Source: an uncultured Lachnospiraceae bacterium (GTDB lineage: Bacteria; Bacillota; Clostridia; Lachnospirales; Lachnospiraceae). Taken from it: 64,000 nucleotides of DNA. Position numbers and translations under genes: made by a program. Numbering within the stretch: the stretch's first letter is position 1; every line of letters begins with the position of its first letter. Where the stretch lies: positions 1 through 64,000 of the forward strand of contig CAKRES010000014.1 in the NCBI GenBank assembly GCA_934317845.1, written 5' to 3'. The notes beneath the pieces were generated by a model. The model made no database searches, was not told where the DNA came from, and worked only from the letters and a program-made list of their open reading frames with translations. Positions 54,192 through 63,631 of this stretch are shown here, piece by piece.

Positions 54192-55853
54192 ATGATGAAT
54201 TGCAGTAAGTACAAAAGACAATACTACATGCCACCTGAGGTATGTAATGACTGGGTGAAAAAAGAGTACGTTGATCACGCTCCGGCATGGTGCAGTGTGG
54301 ATCTTCGAGATGGTAACCAGGCATTGATCATTCCGATGAGTCTGGAAGAGAAGGTAGAATTTTTCAAATTATTGGTACAGGTTGGTTTCAAGGAGATCGA
54401 GGTAGGCTTCCCTGCTGCTTCTGAAACCGAGTATGAATTTTTAAGAACATTGATCGACCAGAATCTGATCCCGGATGATGTGACCATTCAGGTATTAACG
54501 CAGGCAAGAGAACATATTATCCGCAAGACCTTTGAGGCAGTAAAGGGTGCGCCAAAGGCAATCGTACATGTTTACAATTCCACCTCTGTTGCACAGCGCG
54601 AGCAGGTATTTAAGAAATCCAAAGAAGAGATCTTGAAGATCGCAGTAGACGGTGCGAAGTTATTAAAGGATCTGGCAGACGAAACAGAGGGTAACTTCCA
54701 GTTTGAGTATTCACCGGAGAGCTTTACCGGAACCGAGCCGGAATATGCATTGGAAGTATGTAATGCAGTTATTGATGTCTGGGAGCCGACACCGGACAAT
54801 AAGGTTATCATTAACCTTCCGGTTACTGTATCCTTAAGTCTTCCACATGTATATGCAAGCCAGATCGAGTACATGAGCAAGCATATGCACCGTCGTGACA
54901 GCGTAGTACTTTCTCTTCATCCACATAATGACCGTGGTACCGGTGTTGCCGATACAGAGCTTGGTTTATTGGCTGGTGCAGACCGTGTAGAGGGAACCTT
55001 GTTTGGAAATGGTGAGCGTACCGGTAATGTCGATATTATTACTGTAGCTATGAACATGTACACCCATGGAGTAGATCCAAAGCTTGACTTCAGCAACATT
55101 TTAGCGATCAAAGATGTATACGAGCGCGTGACGCGGATGAAAGTCCATGAGCGTTCTCCATATGCAGGTAAGCTGGTATTTGCAGCATTTTCCGGAAGCC
55201 ATCAGGATGCGATCGCCAAAGGTATGAAATACCGCGAGGAGCGCAAAGAAGATCAGTGGACCGTACCATATATTCCGGTTGATCCGACTGACATCGGACG
55301 TGTGTACGAGGCAGACGTGATCCGGATCAACAGCCAGTCCGGTAAGGGTGGCGTCAGCTTCATCTTAGAGCAGAATTATGGTTACAGACTGCCAAAGGCA
55401 ATGAAGGAAGATCTGGGTTATTATGTCAAAGGTGTTTCCGATCACGAACATCGTGAGATCATGCCAAACGAGATTCATGATCTGTTTATCAAAGAATATG
55501 TCAACCGTTCTGACAATCTGGAATTATTGGAAGTACACTTTACTCAGGAAGATGGTATCGGTACGAAGTTAAGCCTGATGCGTGGCGGTATCATTAAGAA
55601 TTACAGTGGACATGGAAAGGGACGTCTGGATGCAGTCAGCAATTCCATCAAACGTCACTGCAAGGTGGATTATAAGATCGTGTGCTACGAGGAGCATGCC
55701 TTGTCCCATGGTTCTGATGCACAGGCAGCCGCATACGTTGGAATCGAAGATGAGAAGGGCAACGTATTCTGGGGCGCAGGTGTAGAAGAAGATATCATCA
55801 ACGCTTCTGTACTGGCATTGATCAGTGCGGTCAACCGTATGGGCGTAAAATAG
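54192..55853 (+). CDS. leuA: 2-isopropylmalate synthase (type 2)
   Basis: First committed step of leucine synthesis: condenses 2-oxoisovalerate with acetyl-CoA. It has 553 residues, matching the longer LeuA type 2. The metal and substrate site is seen in WCSVDLRDGNQALIIPMS, with HPHNDRGTGVADTELGLLAG (metal-binding HxH-like region) and GTLFGNGERTGNVDI. The C-terminal LeuA dimerisation/regulatory domain runs from about residue 430. TAGGAGGAAG precedes the ATG; an ATG three bases later is equally possible. It is controlled by the T-box. leuB, leuC and leuD are not nearby. Confidence 0.95.
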   Translation: MMNCSKYKRQYYMPPEVCNDWVKKEYVDHAPAWCSVDLRDGNQALIIPMSLEEKVEFFKLLVQVGFKEIEVGFPAASETEYEFLRTLIDQNLIPDDVTIQVLTQAREHIIRKTFEAVKGAPKAIVHVYNSTSVAQREQVFKKSKEEILKIAVDGAKLLKDLADETEGNFQFEYSPESFTGTEPEYALEVCNAVIDVWEPTPDNKVIINLPVTVSLSLPHVYASQIEYMSKHMHRRDSVVLSLHPHNDRGTGVADTELGLLAGADRVEGTLFGNGERTGNVDIITVAMNMYTHGVDPKLDFSNILAIKDVYERVTRMKVHERSPYAGKLVFAAFSGSHQDAIAKGMKYREERKEDQWTVPYIPVDPTDIGRVYEADVIRINSQSGKGGVSFILEQNYGYRLPKAMKEDLGYYVKGVSDHEHREIMPNEIHDLFIKEYVNRSDNLELLEVHFTQEDGIGTKLSLMRGGIIKNYSGHGKGRLDAVSNSIKRHCKVDYKIVCYEEHALSHGSDAQAAAYVGIEDEKGNVFWGAGVEEDIINASVLALISAVNRMGVK

Positions 55854-55894
55854 GATCTGACATTTCATCTATATAACACAGGGAGGAAAGAAAA

Positions 55895-56701
55895 ATGAAA
55901 CACAGTACCGCAAAGAAAATGCTGTCATGCTTGATGGCAGTTGCATTACTTGTCATGATGTTACCACAGACTGTGGGAGCTGAGACAAAGGATTGGATCG
56001 CAGAGTATGCCACGATCAATTTTGACGGCTTACAGGATTGGACGTATCTTGTTCCGGATAGTGGAAAGTGCAGCGATTTAACCGTTCCGTTTGTGAATTC
56101 AAGAAGATATGATGATGACTTTGCAGATGTCAGAATGCAGCGCAAAGCAAAAGGAAAGGTGACAGTATCTTTTAGTGATCCTTCCATCGCAACCTGTTCT
56201 GTCGGACGGGAAACGGATGATGAAAGAGTGTATACAAGATATTCACTGAGTGACATAAGATGCAAGAAGTTTGGAACTACAACGATGACGGTGACCATCA
56301 AAGTAAGAAACAGCGTGAAAACCTATTCCTGTAACCTTACGTTCCAGAAATATGATACCAATCCGGTGAAAAGCTTTAAGCTTGACAACCAGGAATTTGC
56401 TTCCGCATTTCAGCCAAAAAAAGCAAAGGTAGATCATAGTGTTATGACAGGAACGGTAGTTTCCAAAATGCAGAAGCTGACATTGAAAAAGAAGCAGAAT
56501 AAAGTGAAGATCAATGTGAAGCTGAAAAAAGGATATAAATTAGTGGATGTGTGCAAAACGAGTTTCAAAAAAGTGAAAAATGGAAAAACCATGAAGCTCG
56601 CAAACTATGAAAAAGATGAAGTCTGGATGTATGTGGAATACCTTGATCCATCAAACAGCTCGCATGTTTTATGCATGGGTGTAAAGATCAAGCGGAAATA
56701 G
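55895..56701 (+). CDS. Secreted lysine-rich protein of unknown function
   Basis: A 268-residue protein with a signal peptide (MLSCLMAVALLVMMLPQTVGA, cleavage likely after GAE/T). The mature part has strand-like patterns (KVTVSFSDPSIATCSVGRET, TTMTVTIKVRNSVKTYSCNL), suggesting one or two Ig-like domains, and a basic C-terminal half (KKKQNKVKINVKLKKGYKL). GGGAGGAAAG precedes the start. It lies 41 bases behind leuA with no promoter seen between, so it may share its transcript, which is odd for a secreted protein. No family is recognised. Confidence 0.65.
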   Translation: MKHSTAKKMLSCLMAVALLVMMLPQTVGAETKDWIAEYATINFDGLQDWTYLVPDSGKCSDLTVPFVNSRRYDDDFADVRMQRKAKGKVTVSFSDPSIATCSVGRETDDERVYTRYSLSDIRCKKFGTTTMTVTIKVRNSVKTYSCNLTFQKYDTNPVKSFKLDNQEFASAFQPKKAKVDHSVMTGTVVSKMQKLTLKKKQNKVKINVKLKKGYKLVDVCKTSFKKVKNGKTMKLANYEKDEVWMYVEYLDPSNSSHVLCMGVKIKRK

Positions 56702-56713
56702 GAAAAACAAAAC

Positions 56714-56755
56714 GGGTGGTGAATTGTGAAATGCAATTTACTGCCCTTTTTTGAT
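56714..56755 (+). terminator. Terminator of the secreted-protein gene
   Basis: GGGTGGTGAATTG pairs, with G-U pairs and one mismatch, with CAATTTACTGCCC around TGAAATG, followed by TTTTTTG. Confidence 0.8.
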
Positions 56756-56756
56756 T

Positions 56757-56814
56757 AAAAAAATACCTCCAAAGTAATAGATTTAATAGTTCATCTGACT
56801 ACTTTAGAGGTATT
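56757..56814 (-). terminator. Terminator of the cotJABC operon
   Basis: Read on the minus strand, AATACCTC-TAAAGTA near 56814 pairs with TACTTTG-GAGGTATT and ends in a run of seven T (plus-strand A tract at 56757-56763). A further AGAT/ATCT pairing extends the stem. Confidence 0.8.
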
Positions 56815-56894
56815 ATAATGCAAATGCGCAGTGCATGGGGAGTGTGCTTGTTATCGATTAAGTGGAGGAGCGATCCCTGTTCTTATATAAGACA

Positions 56895-57575
56895 CTAATT
56901 GCCCAGTATATTTTTTACACTGGCGCGCTGTCCACAGGATGGTTTATTGGAAGAACAGCAGCCGCGTTTGGTAATGCCCGGAATATCAAATTCCGGATTG
57001 AAGGCATAAAAGTTATTGGAGTCTAAACGATCCTGTATGATGCGCAGACATTCTCCAAACCGCTGATAGTGAACGACTTCCCGTTCACGCAGGCATTTTA
57101 ATGGTTCGTAGGCGGAAGTTCCTTTCGTTAAGCGCAGCAGATTATCGTAGGTAGTGCGGGCTTTCTGTTCTGCCGCCATGTCTTCGTGCAGATCTGTGAT
57201 CGGATCACCTTTGGACTGGAATCCGTTGGCATCCCAAGGCACTCCGGCAGCATTGACCGGATAAAGTCCCTTTGTGTGACCGATATAGTAGGACGCAAAA
57301 GGAGTATTTTCAATATCCTGAATATCTGCATTGGCAGTGAGCTGATAGACGATCGCACAGATCATCTCGACATGCGCAAGCTCTTCTGTGCCAATGTCCG
57401 TCAGTGCCGCCGTTACCTCATTGTAAGGCATCGTATAACGTTGTGACAGATAGCGCATGGACGCGCCAAGCTCTCCATCGGTTCCACCGAACTGCTCGAC
57501 GATCTGGCTGGCTAAAGTGACATTTGTCTCTTTGATATCAACCGGAAACTGCAGGCGTTTTTCATAATTCCACAT
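56895..57575 (-). CDS. cotJC: Spore coat protein CotJC (manganese-catalase-like)
   Basis: It has 226 residues. A ferritin-like manganese catalase fold placed in the spore coat. Metal-ligand candidates are E in GTDGELGASMRYL, the EE/H set in GTEELAHVEMICAIV, and EDMAAEQKARTTYD with REREVVHYQRFGE. The C terminus is cysteine-rich (RGCCSSNKPSCGQ), which may aid coat cross-linking. It is the last gene of the minus-strand cotJABC operon, three bases from cotJB. Confidence 0.93.
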   Translation of the reverse strand: MWNYEKRLQFPVDIKETNVTLASQIVEQFGGTDGELGASMRYLSQRYTMPYNEVTAALTDIGTEELAHVEMICAIVYQLTANADIQDIENTPFASYYIGHTKGLYPVNAAGVPWDANGFQSKGDPITDLHEDMAAEQKARTTYDNLLRLTKGTSAYEPLKCLREREVVHYQRFGECLRIIQDRLDSNNFYAFNPEFDIPGITKRGCCSSNKPSCGQRASVKNILGN

Positions 57576-57578
57576 AGA

Positions 57579-57839
57579 TTAGCATCCCCCTTCCCATGGC
57601 CATGGTTCCGATACCCAGCTCCAACCGTTCTTTGCAGTGATCTTGGAACGTTCCAGCGGCGCATACTTCATGGCATACTCTTTCTGCGCCTGACGAAGCA
57701 GTTGATTGGCTTTGTCATAATAAAGCTTTGCTTCCATATCGTCCGGATGTGTATCCAGAAATAAAGCGGTGTCATACACTGTGATGCTTAACGCATCAAT
57801 ATATTCTAAAAATTGTTTCCGGTTTCCGTTATTATTCAT
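57579..57839 (-). CDS. cotJB: Spore coat protein CotJB
   Basis: Small coat-associated protein, 86 residues, with LEYIDALSITVYDTALFLDT and HPDDMEAKLYYDKANQLLRQ. It ends in a Trp/Gly-rich tail (WSWVSEPWPWEGGC). It overlaps cotJA by eight bases, which points to translational coupling. Confidence 0.9.
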   Translation of the reverse strand: MNNNGNRKQFLEYIDALSITVYDTALFLDTHPDDMEAKLYYDKANQLLRQAQKEYAMKYAPLERSKITAKNGWSWVSEPWPWEGGC

Positions 57840-58005
57840 GGCACTGTCCCTCCTTTGACCGTTGGGATAAAACTGGTTTCCCGGTAAAAGGAAGATCCAG
57901 CTCTTTAAAGATCGTGCCCTTCATGAGAGCCTTCGCCGGTTCATAAATGTCTTTAAATGACTGCCATGGAACATACGCCATTGCGATTGGTTTTTGTTTT
58001 AACAT
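57832..58005 (-). CDS. cotJA: Spore coat associated protein CotJA
   Basis: It has 57 residues with the family motif AMAYVPWQSFKDIYEPAKAL and a tail that reads into cotJB. The ATG whose complement ends at 58005 follows GAAAGGTATTCACC; a longer reading to 58074 would run through the promoter. First gene of cotJABC, expressed in the mother cell in known spore formers. Confidence 0.88.
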   Translation of the reverse strand: MLKQKPIAMAYVPWQSFKDIYEPAKALMKGTIFKELDLPFTGKPVLSQRSKEGQCHE

Positions 58006-58031
58006 GGTGAATACCTTTCTCATTTTTTTAT

Positions 58032-58058
58032 ATTGTATGTGATGGCTTAAAATATGTG
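58032..58058 (-). promoter_or_regulatory. Candidate sporulation (sigma-K/sigma-E type) promoter of cotJABC
   Basis: On the minus strand CATACAATA at 58039-58031 fits the -10 of mother-cell sigma factors (CATAnnnTA for sigma-K; CATACAnT for sigma-E). A CAC lies 16 bases upstream, matching the sigma-K -35 (mAC). There is no good sigma-A pair. Confidence 0.55.
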
Positions 58059-58069
58059 AAAAGGTGTGA

Positions 58070-58075
58070 TACAAT
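58070..58075 (+). promoter_or_regulatory. Candidate extended -10 of the YfhO-like gene
   Basis: TGATACAAT forms an extended -10 element. The -35 (TTAAAA, 58047) is weak. It is divergent from, and interleaved with, the cotJ promoter. Confidence 0.4.
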
Positions 58076-58117
58076 GGGCAGGAAAGTGAACTGGATCACA
58101 GAGAAAATGAGGACGTT

Positions 58118-60442
58118 ATGATGAAAAAAGAAAAATGTAAAATAGCAGGAATCCTGACACTGTCGTGGCTCATTCCGGTGATCGTCATGGTGGTGGGACT
58201 TCGCCTGCTTCATGTATATCCCTTTGGAGACCGCTCTTATCTGGGAGTGGATGGGGTACACCAGTATCTGCCGTTTTTTGCAGAACTATGGGAAAAGCTG
58301 CACCACGGAGGCGGTCTGTTTCATTCGTGGAATGGCGGACTCGGCTATGATTTCTGGGCGGTGGCTTCCTATTATCTGATGTGCCCGCTCAATCTGCTGG
58401 TGGTGTGTGTAAAAAAGACCGCACTGATCGAAGCAGTGACGGCGCTGATCATTTGTAAAACAGGACTTTGCGGTCTGTCCATGAGTACGGCACTCTTTTT
58501 TGGGAAGCGGAACAGCCAGACAGGAGGTCGGGGATCGCTTGCCTTATGGGCAAGTCTCTTTGGGGTATTGTATGCGCTGAGTAATTATGTGATCGGCTAC
58601 CATATCAATGTCATGTGGATGGATGCGGTGATCTATGTGCCATGGCTTACCTATGCATTAAAGCGGCTGGTCACGGAACAGAAGGGAATGCTTTACAGTG
58701 TTTTGTTAGCCCTTACGATCAGTGCCAACTATTATATTGGAATTGCCGTATGTCTGTATGCGGTGCTCCTTTATGTGGCAGATCTGATCTGCTATGGCGG
58801 CGTGAAAAAGAGTATCGGACGTTTTATCGGATATTCGCTTTTATCCGGAGGACTTTGCGGGGTAATCTTACTTCCGGCTGCTGCGCAGATCCTTCATACG
58901 AAAGCAGCTCAGACGGTTGAGCATTTTTCTATCCAAATGATCGGAACCGTGCCAAAACTATTGCAACAAATGCTTCCGCAAAGCAAGGCGGTGCTCACAA
59001 CAGGAGATGCTTCTCTTGCCAACATTTATTGTGGCAGTTTTGCACTGATCGGTCTGTGTTTGTTTTTTGTTCTGCCATCCATATCCAAACGGCAGAAGCT
59101 TGGACACCTTTTTTTGTTTGTAGTACTGGTTTTGTCTTTTTTGATCAGTGGGATCAATCTGTTGTTTCATGGTATGCATGAAGCTTATGGATTTCCTAAC
59201 CGGCATGCGTTTTTATACTGCTATGTGGTGCTTGCAATGGGATATGAGGCGGTATGCCACCTGTCCTTTGGCGGAAAAAAACGGTGGTCAGTCGGGATCG
59301 CATTCTTTTGTCTTCTTTTGTTTGGAGGCGAGGTGAGTGTGCATGCCATAATAAGCATGAAGGCAAATGGAACCACTGACCGGGCGCATCTGGCAGAGCG
59401 TATGGAATATGTGGCGCAGCAGACGGAGAACGAAACCGGTGCCTTTGTCCGCCGGGATATGGAAAAGACAGTTTCCTATAATGAGCCGATGCTCAATGGA
59501 CAAAAGTGCCTGACCATTTTTTCTTCTACCGTTTCCGGAGAACTGGTGGAAACAATGCATGACCTTGGATTTGCAACGAGACTCAATCAGATCGAATATG
59601 CCGGTGCAACCGATGTGACCAATATGCTTTTGGGCATCTCGGTCAATATGCGTCTGCAGCGTCTGAGCGTGAAAAATCCGTATAGTCCGATCAGGGATTC
59701 CGATATCATGGTGGAAAATGAGCAGGTGCTTCCGGTTTTATACGGGGTGTTACATGCACCGGATCAGGTGACGCTGACTTCGGATGACCCTATGGAAAAT
59801 CAAAACAGGCTTCTTATGGCTATGTGTGGAAAAACACTGTATGAGACAGAAGAATTAGCATTAGATGATGATCAAACATATACCTTTACCCAGAAACCGG
59901 GACTGCATTATGTGGTAGCGGTGTCGGATCAGACAGCGCAGGACGAGGAATCCGGGATCAAAGAGGTTACGATCGATGCTTTGTCCGATGCTGAGGGACG
60001 TTCCCGCATCTACGATCTTTCCCGGGTAGAGCAGGAAGAGCAAAAACAGATCACCGTTGACGCCCAAAAGGTGCGGGTGTATGTTGGAACATATAAGGAA
60101 GAACAACTTACCGGGATCTATCAGATGTTGAAGGAGCGTGCAAAGATCCATAAGGTAACAGTGAAAGATGGCATGCTGTCTGCCAAGGTAGAGGCAACGG
60201 AAGCAACCAGCATGGTTTTTGCAGCGGGAGCCGGACAGGGCTATACGGTATCGGTCGATCATAAAAAATGCAAAAGCAGTGTGGCACTCGGCACATTTGT
60301 AACATTTCAGATACCGGAGGGAACGCATACGGTTACGATTTCCTATCGTACACCGGGATTTTATCCGGGACTTTTGGTAAGTCTCGTTTGTCTCTTGCTT
60401 TTGCTCGTTATAAAATACAAGAAAAAGCATGTAAAATCGTAG
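58118..60442 (+). CDS. YfhO-like polytopic membrane protein
   Basis: A 774-residue membrane protein of the YfhO family, GT-C-like glycosyltransferases implicated in modifying cell-wall or lipoteichoic polymers. About 12 membrane segments lie in residues 1-410, with conserved DGVHQYLPFFAELW and HSWNGGLGYDFWA early (the D in DGVHQ is a likely catalytic position in GT-C folds) and NVMWMDAVIYVPWLTYAL. A long extracellular domain (about 415-735) and a last membrane helix with a KYKKKHVKS tail follow. GAGGACGTT is the only ribosome binding site candidate; the ATGs at 58118 and 58121 are alternatives. The target sugar polymer is unknown. Confidence 0.85.
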   Translation: MMKKEKCKIAGILTLSWLIPVIVMVVGLRLLHVYPFGDRSYLGVDGVHQYLPFFAELWEKLHHGGGLFHSWNGGLGYDFWAVASYYLMCPLNLLVVCVKKTALIEAVTALIICKTGLCGLSMSTALFFGKRNSQTGGRGSLALWASLFGVLYALSNYVIGYHINVMWMDAVIYVPWLTYALKRLVTEQKGMLYSVLLALTISANYYIGIAVCLYAVLLYVADLICYGGVKKSIGRFIGYSLLSGGLCGVILLPAAAQILHTKAAQTVEHFSIQMIGTVPKLLQQMLPQSKAVLTTGDASLANIYCGSFALIGLCLFFVLPSISKRQKLGHLFLFVVLVLSFLISGINLLFHGMHEAYGFPNRHAFLYCYVVLAMGYEAVCHLSFGGKKRWSVGIAFFCLLLFGGEVSVHAIISMKANGTTDRAHLAERMEYVAQQTENETGAFVRRDMEKTVSYNEPMLNGQKCLTIFSSTVSGELVETMHDLGFATRLNQIEYAGATDVTNMLLGISVNMRLQRLSVKNPYSPIRDSDIMVENEQVLPVLYGVLHAPDQVTLTSDDPMENQNRLLMAMCGKTLYETEELALDDDQTYTFTQKPGLHYVVAVSDQTAQDEESGIKEVTIDALSDAEGRSRIYDLSRVEQEEQKQITVDAQKVRVYVGTYKEEQLTGIYQMLKERAKIHKVTVKDGMLSAKVEATEATSMVFAAGAGQGYTVSVDHKKCKSSVALGTFVTFQIPEGTHTVTISYRTPGFYPGLLVSLVCLLLLLVIKYKKKHVKS

Positions 60443-60522
60443 CCATAGCGCAGAAACTATGCTAGAATATGGGAAGATTTTTAGCACAGAATTGCGAATG
60501 CGCTTAAAAAGGGATGAAGAAG

Positions 60523-61503
60523 ATGAAGCAAAAGATTTTAGAGCTGCTAAAGGAACAGGAGGACTATCTGTCCGGGCAGATGATCAGTGAAAAACTTCAT
60601 GTGTCACGAACAGCAGTCTGGAAAGCGATCAAGCAATTAAAGGAAGAAGGATATGTGATCGATTCGGTGAATAACCGCGGTTACCGTCTGGTGGAAGCAG
60701 CGGATGTGATGAATGAAGCAGAGGTAGTAAGCCAGCTTGCTACCAATTGGCTGGGGCGTCCGCTCCGTTACTTTGATGAGATCGATTCTACGAACGAATA
60801 TTTAAAACGGGAGGCAGCCGGTGGACTTATCCATGGAACGGTTGCACTTGCCAATGAACAGACTGCAGGAAAGGGACGTCTTGGAAGAAGCTGGAGCTCA
60901 CCGACGGGAAGCTCTATTTACATTTCCTATCTGCTGCGCCCGGACATTGCACCGATCCATGCCTCCATGCTGACCATTGTGGCAGCACTGGCAACTGCGC
61001 GTGCGATTGAAGATACGACGGGATTGAATGCCGGGATCAAATGGCCAAACGACATTGTGGTGAACAAACATAAGGTCTGTGGCATTTTAACGGAAATGTC
61101 ATCCGATATGGACCGGATCCAGTATGTCATCGTGGGCATTGGTGTGAATGTCAATATGACAGAGTTCCCGGAGGAGATAAAAGAGACGGCAACTTCGCTG
61201 CGGTTGGAAACCGGTGAGGTGGTCAGACGGGCACCGCTTGTTGCAAAAATGCTTTTCTGTTTTGAACATTACTATGAGTTGTTTTTAAAAACAGAAGATT
61301 TAAGCGGATTGCTTGCGGATTATAATGCGCATCTGGTCAACAAAGGAAAACAGGTGCGGATCGTGGAGCGTACCGGAGAGTGGACAGCGATTGCAGAAGA
61401 AATGGACGAAAAAGGAGAGCTTGTGGTGACACTGCCGGATGGTACAAAGAAAAACATCATATCCGGAGAGGTATCAGTGCGGGGGCTTTACGGGTATGTA
61501 TAA
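60523..61503 (+). CDS. birA: Biotin-[acetyl-CoA-carboxylase] ligase / biotin operon repressor
   Basis: Bifunctional enzyme that charges biotin-dependent carboxylases and represses biotin genes. It has 326 residues. The N-terminal winged helix (QMISEKLHVSRTAVWKAIKQ) is followed by the catalytic domain with IDSTNEYLKR, GKGRLGRSWSSPTGSSIY (biotin/AMP binding), IKWPNDIVVN and a C-terminal SH3-like domain. The start at 60523 is preferred because AAAAAGGG lies 9 bases upstream; an ATG at 60514 abuts it. An extended -10 (TGCTAGAAT) lies at 60460-60468. Confidence 0.95.
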   Translation: MKQKILELLKEQEDYLSGQMISEKLHVSRTAVWKAIKQLKEEGYVIDSVNNRGYRLVEAADVMNEAEVVSQLATNWLGRPLRYFDEIDSTNEYLKREAAGGLIHGTVALANEQTAGKGRLGRSWSSPTGSSIYISYLLRPDIAPIHASMLTIVAALATARAIEDTTGLNAGIKWPNDIVVNKHKVCGILTEMSSDMDRIQYVIVGIGVNVNMTEFPEEIKETATSLRLETGEVVRRAPLVAKMLFCFEHYYELFLKTEDLSGLLADYNAHLVNKGKQVRIVERTGEWTAIAEEMDEKGELVVTLPDGTKKNIISGEVSVRGLYGYV

Positions 61504-61519
61504 CAGAGAGGATGCAGGA

Positions 61520-61852
61520 ATGGAAGAACAGGTTACGGTACTTTGTGCAAGCAGTGCCTACGAAAAAAAATATTATCTGAACGAAGAATTTAACGGATTG
61601 CCGGATCGGGTGAAAAACGAACTAAAGATCGCCTGTGTAGTATTTACCGAGGATGTCGGCGGAATTCTGACGATCCTGTTTGATGAGGATGGCTATCTGA
61701 CTCTGCGCCCGGAAAAGGACGAGGACGATGTGCTGTATGATGACATTGGCTGTGGCTTGAAGATCCGCCAGTTGGAGCTGGAAAAACAGGAGTTATTTGA
61801 ACAACTGGAGAATTATTATAAAGTATTTATCCGACGGGAAGATAACATGTAA
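61520..61852 (+). CDS. Small hypothetical protein (possibly DUF6145)
   Basis: A 110-residue acidic cytosolic protein with [20 protein letters not shown], a strand-rich core ([20 protein letters not shown]) and a C-terminal helix ([23 protein letters not shown]). It is often found between birA and coaX in Lachnospiraceae as far as I recall, and may belong to DUF6145. The start at 61520 has GAGAGGATG upstream; 61496, overlapping the birA stop, is less likely. The function is unknown. Confidence 0.72.
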   Translation: MEEQVTVLCASSAYEKKYYLNEEFNGLPDRVKNELKIACVVFTEDVGGILTILFDEDGYLTLRPEKDEDDVLYDDIGCGLKIRQLELEKQELFEQLENYYKVFIRREDNM

Positions 61853-61863
61853 GGAGAGAGAAG

Positions 61864-62637
61864 ATGTTAATAGTATTTGATGTAGGTAATACGAATATTA
61901 CCATTGGATTATTTGACCGGGACGAGCTTGTTGGAAGCTACCGGATGACAACGAAGCTGCCAAGAACCTCCGATGAGTTTGGCATGTTCTTTTTAAACCT
62001 TCTGGCAAGCAAGGATATTCCGGTAGAATCCGTGGAAGCAGCGATCGTGGCGTCAGTAGTGCCAAATGCCAATCATTCGTTAAACAACGGAATCCGCAAA
62101 TATATTCATGTGACACCGATCATGGTGGGACCGGGGATCAAAACCGGAATCCGTATCATGACAGAGAATCCGAGAGAGCTGGGGGCAGACCGTATCGTGG
62201 ATGCGGTAGGTGCCTATGAGCTTTACGGTGGTCCGGTGCTGGTCATCGACTACGGAACAGCAACCACCTATGATCTGGTGCTGGAAAATGGTTCCTTTGT
62301 AGCAGGGGTAACGGCTCCCGGCATCCGTCTTTCTGCCAATGCCTTGTGGCAGGGAGCAGCAAAGCTGCCGGAGATCGAGATCGTCAAACCGAATACGATC
62401 CTTGCCAAGTCCACCGTTCCATCCATGCAGGCAGGCCTGGTTTACGGACATGTGGGTGAGACCGAGTACATTATCCGGAAAATGAAAGAGGAAGCCGGAC
62501 TCGATACCATGAAGGTAGTGGCAACCGGCGGACTGGGTAAGATCATTGCAGAAGCGACGGATACCATTGATGTGTATGATGCCAACCTGACCTTAAAGGG
62601 CTTACAGGTTATCTATAAGAAACAGCAAGGAAAGTAG
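61864..62637 (+). CDS. coaX: Type III pantothenate kinase
   Basis: First step of coenzyme A synthesis; phosphorylates pantothenate. It has 257 residues of the ASKHA fold: [12 protein letters not shown] at the start (ATP-binding), [17 protein letters not shown] and [13 protein letters not shown] with the catalytic aspartates, then [11 protein letters not shown] at the C terminus. TAAGGAGAG lies upstream. The stop is five bases from dusB. Confidence 0.96.
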   Translation: MLIVFDVGNTNITIGLFDRDELVGSYRMTTKLPRTSDEFGMFFLNLLASKDIPVESVEAAIVASVVPNANHSLNNGIRKYIHVTPIMVGPGIKTGIRIMTENPRELGADRIVDAVGAYELYGGPVLVIDYGTATTYDLVLENGSFVAGVTAPGIRLSANALWQGAAKLPEIEIVKPNTILAKSTVPSMQAGLVYGHVGETEYIIRKMKEEAGLDTMKVVATGGLGKIIAEATDTIDVYDANLTLKGLQVIYKKQQGK

Positions 62638-62642
62638 ACGAT

Positions 62643-63614
62643 ATGAAACTGGGAAATATTACATTAGACGGAAATCTAATATTAGCTCCGATGGCAGGTG
62701 TGACGGACCTGCCATTTCGTCTTCTTTGCAAGGAGCAGGGATGTGACCTTCTCTATACGGAAATGGTCAGTGCAAAAGCGATCCACTATGGCAATAAAAA
62801 CACGAAAGAGCTGCTCCGGCTGGAAGAGAAAGAGCATCCGATCGCGGTCCAGCTCTTTGGTTCCGAACCGGAACTGATGGGAGAGATAGCGGCAAGGGTA
62901 GAGCAGCTTGGATTTGACTTTATCGATGTCAACATGGGCTGTCCGGTGCCAAAGGTTGTGAATAACCATGAAGGATCTGCACTTATGAAGGAGCCGAAGC
63001 TGGTACATGATATTGTAAAAGCAATGGTAAAACGTGTCACGGTTCCGGTGACGATCAAGATCCGTGCAGGTTTTGATGCAGCACATATCAATGCGCCGGA
63101 GGTGGCGCAGGCAGCCGAGGAAGCAGGAGTATCGGCAGTTGCGGTGCATGGCAGGACGAGAGAGCAGTATTATCAGGGGAAGGCAGACTGGGATGTGATC
63201 CGCAGGGTAAAGGAATCCGTCCATGTTCCGGTCATTGGAAATGGTGATATTTTAACCGCACAGGATGCACTGTTGATGAAGGAGCAGACAGGATGCGATG
63301 CCTTTATGATCGGACGGGGAGCAAAGGGAAATCCATGGATCTTTCATGAAATCAAAACGGCACTGCAAACGGGAGAGATCCTGCCACGGCCGACGATTCC
63401 TGAGGTGCTTCAGATGATCCGCCGGCATTATGAGCTGATGATACAGTATAAAGGCGAGAAAACAGCCGTATTTGAGATGCGAAAACACATTTCCTGGTAT
63501 ACGGGAGGATTTCCCTCTTCGTCACATCTTCGCAATGAACTGATGAAGAAAACGGATTATGAAGGAGTGAAAGAACTTCTTTTGGAGTACGAAAAGCAGG
63601 TCGGGGAACGCTAA
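62643..63614 (+). CDS. dusB: tRNA-dihydrouridine synthase
   Basis: FMN enzyme that reduces uridines in the tRNA D-arm or variable region. It has 323 residues: LAPMAGVTDLPFRLLCKE at the start, the catalytic cysteine in VNMGCPVPKVVNNHEGSALM, KIRAGFD, VAVHGRTREQYYQGKADWD and FMIGRGAKGNPWIF (FMN phosphate). AAAGTAGACG is a weak ribosome binding site, and coupling with coaX is likely. Confidence 0.95.
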   Translation: MKLGNITLDGNLILAPMAGVTDLPFRLLCKEQGCDLLYTEMVSAKAIHYGNKNTKELLRLEEKEHPIAVQLFGSEPELMGEIAARVEQLGFDFIDVNMGCPVPKVVNNHEGSALMKEPKLVHDIVKAMVKRVTVPVTIKIRAGFDAAHINAPEVAQAAEEAGVSAVAVHGRTREQYYQGKADWDVIRRVKESVHVPVIGNGDILTAQDALLMKEQTGCDAFMIGRGAKGNPWIFHEIKTALQTGEILPRPTIPEVLQMIRRHYELMIQYKGEKTAVFEMRKHISWYTGGFPSSSHLRNELMKKTDYEGVKELLLEYEKQVGER

Positions 63615-63631
63615 AAAATACGGGCGGATAT

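Noticed and set aside
56757..56814. Possible insertion-sequence end (long inverted repeat)
   Set aside because: With the adjacent A tract it reads as a minus-strand hairpin-T terminator for cotJABC; no transposase is near.
59861..60487. Minus-strand frame opposite the YfhO-like gene
   Set aside because: Shadow frame; Cys/Arg/His-rich composition and no initiation signal.
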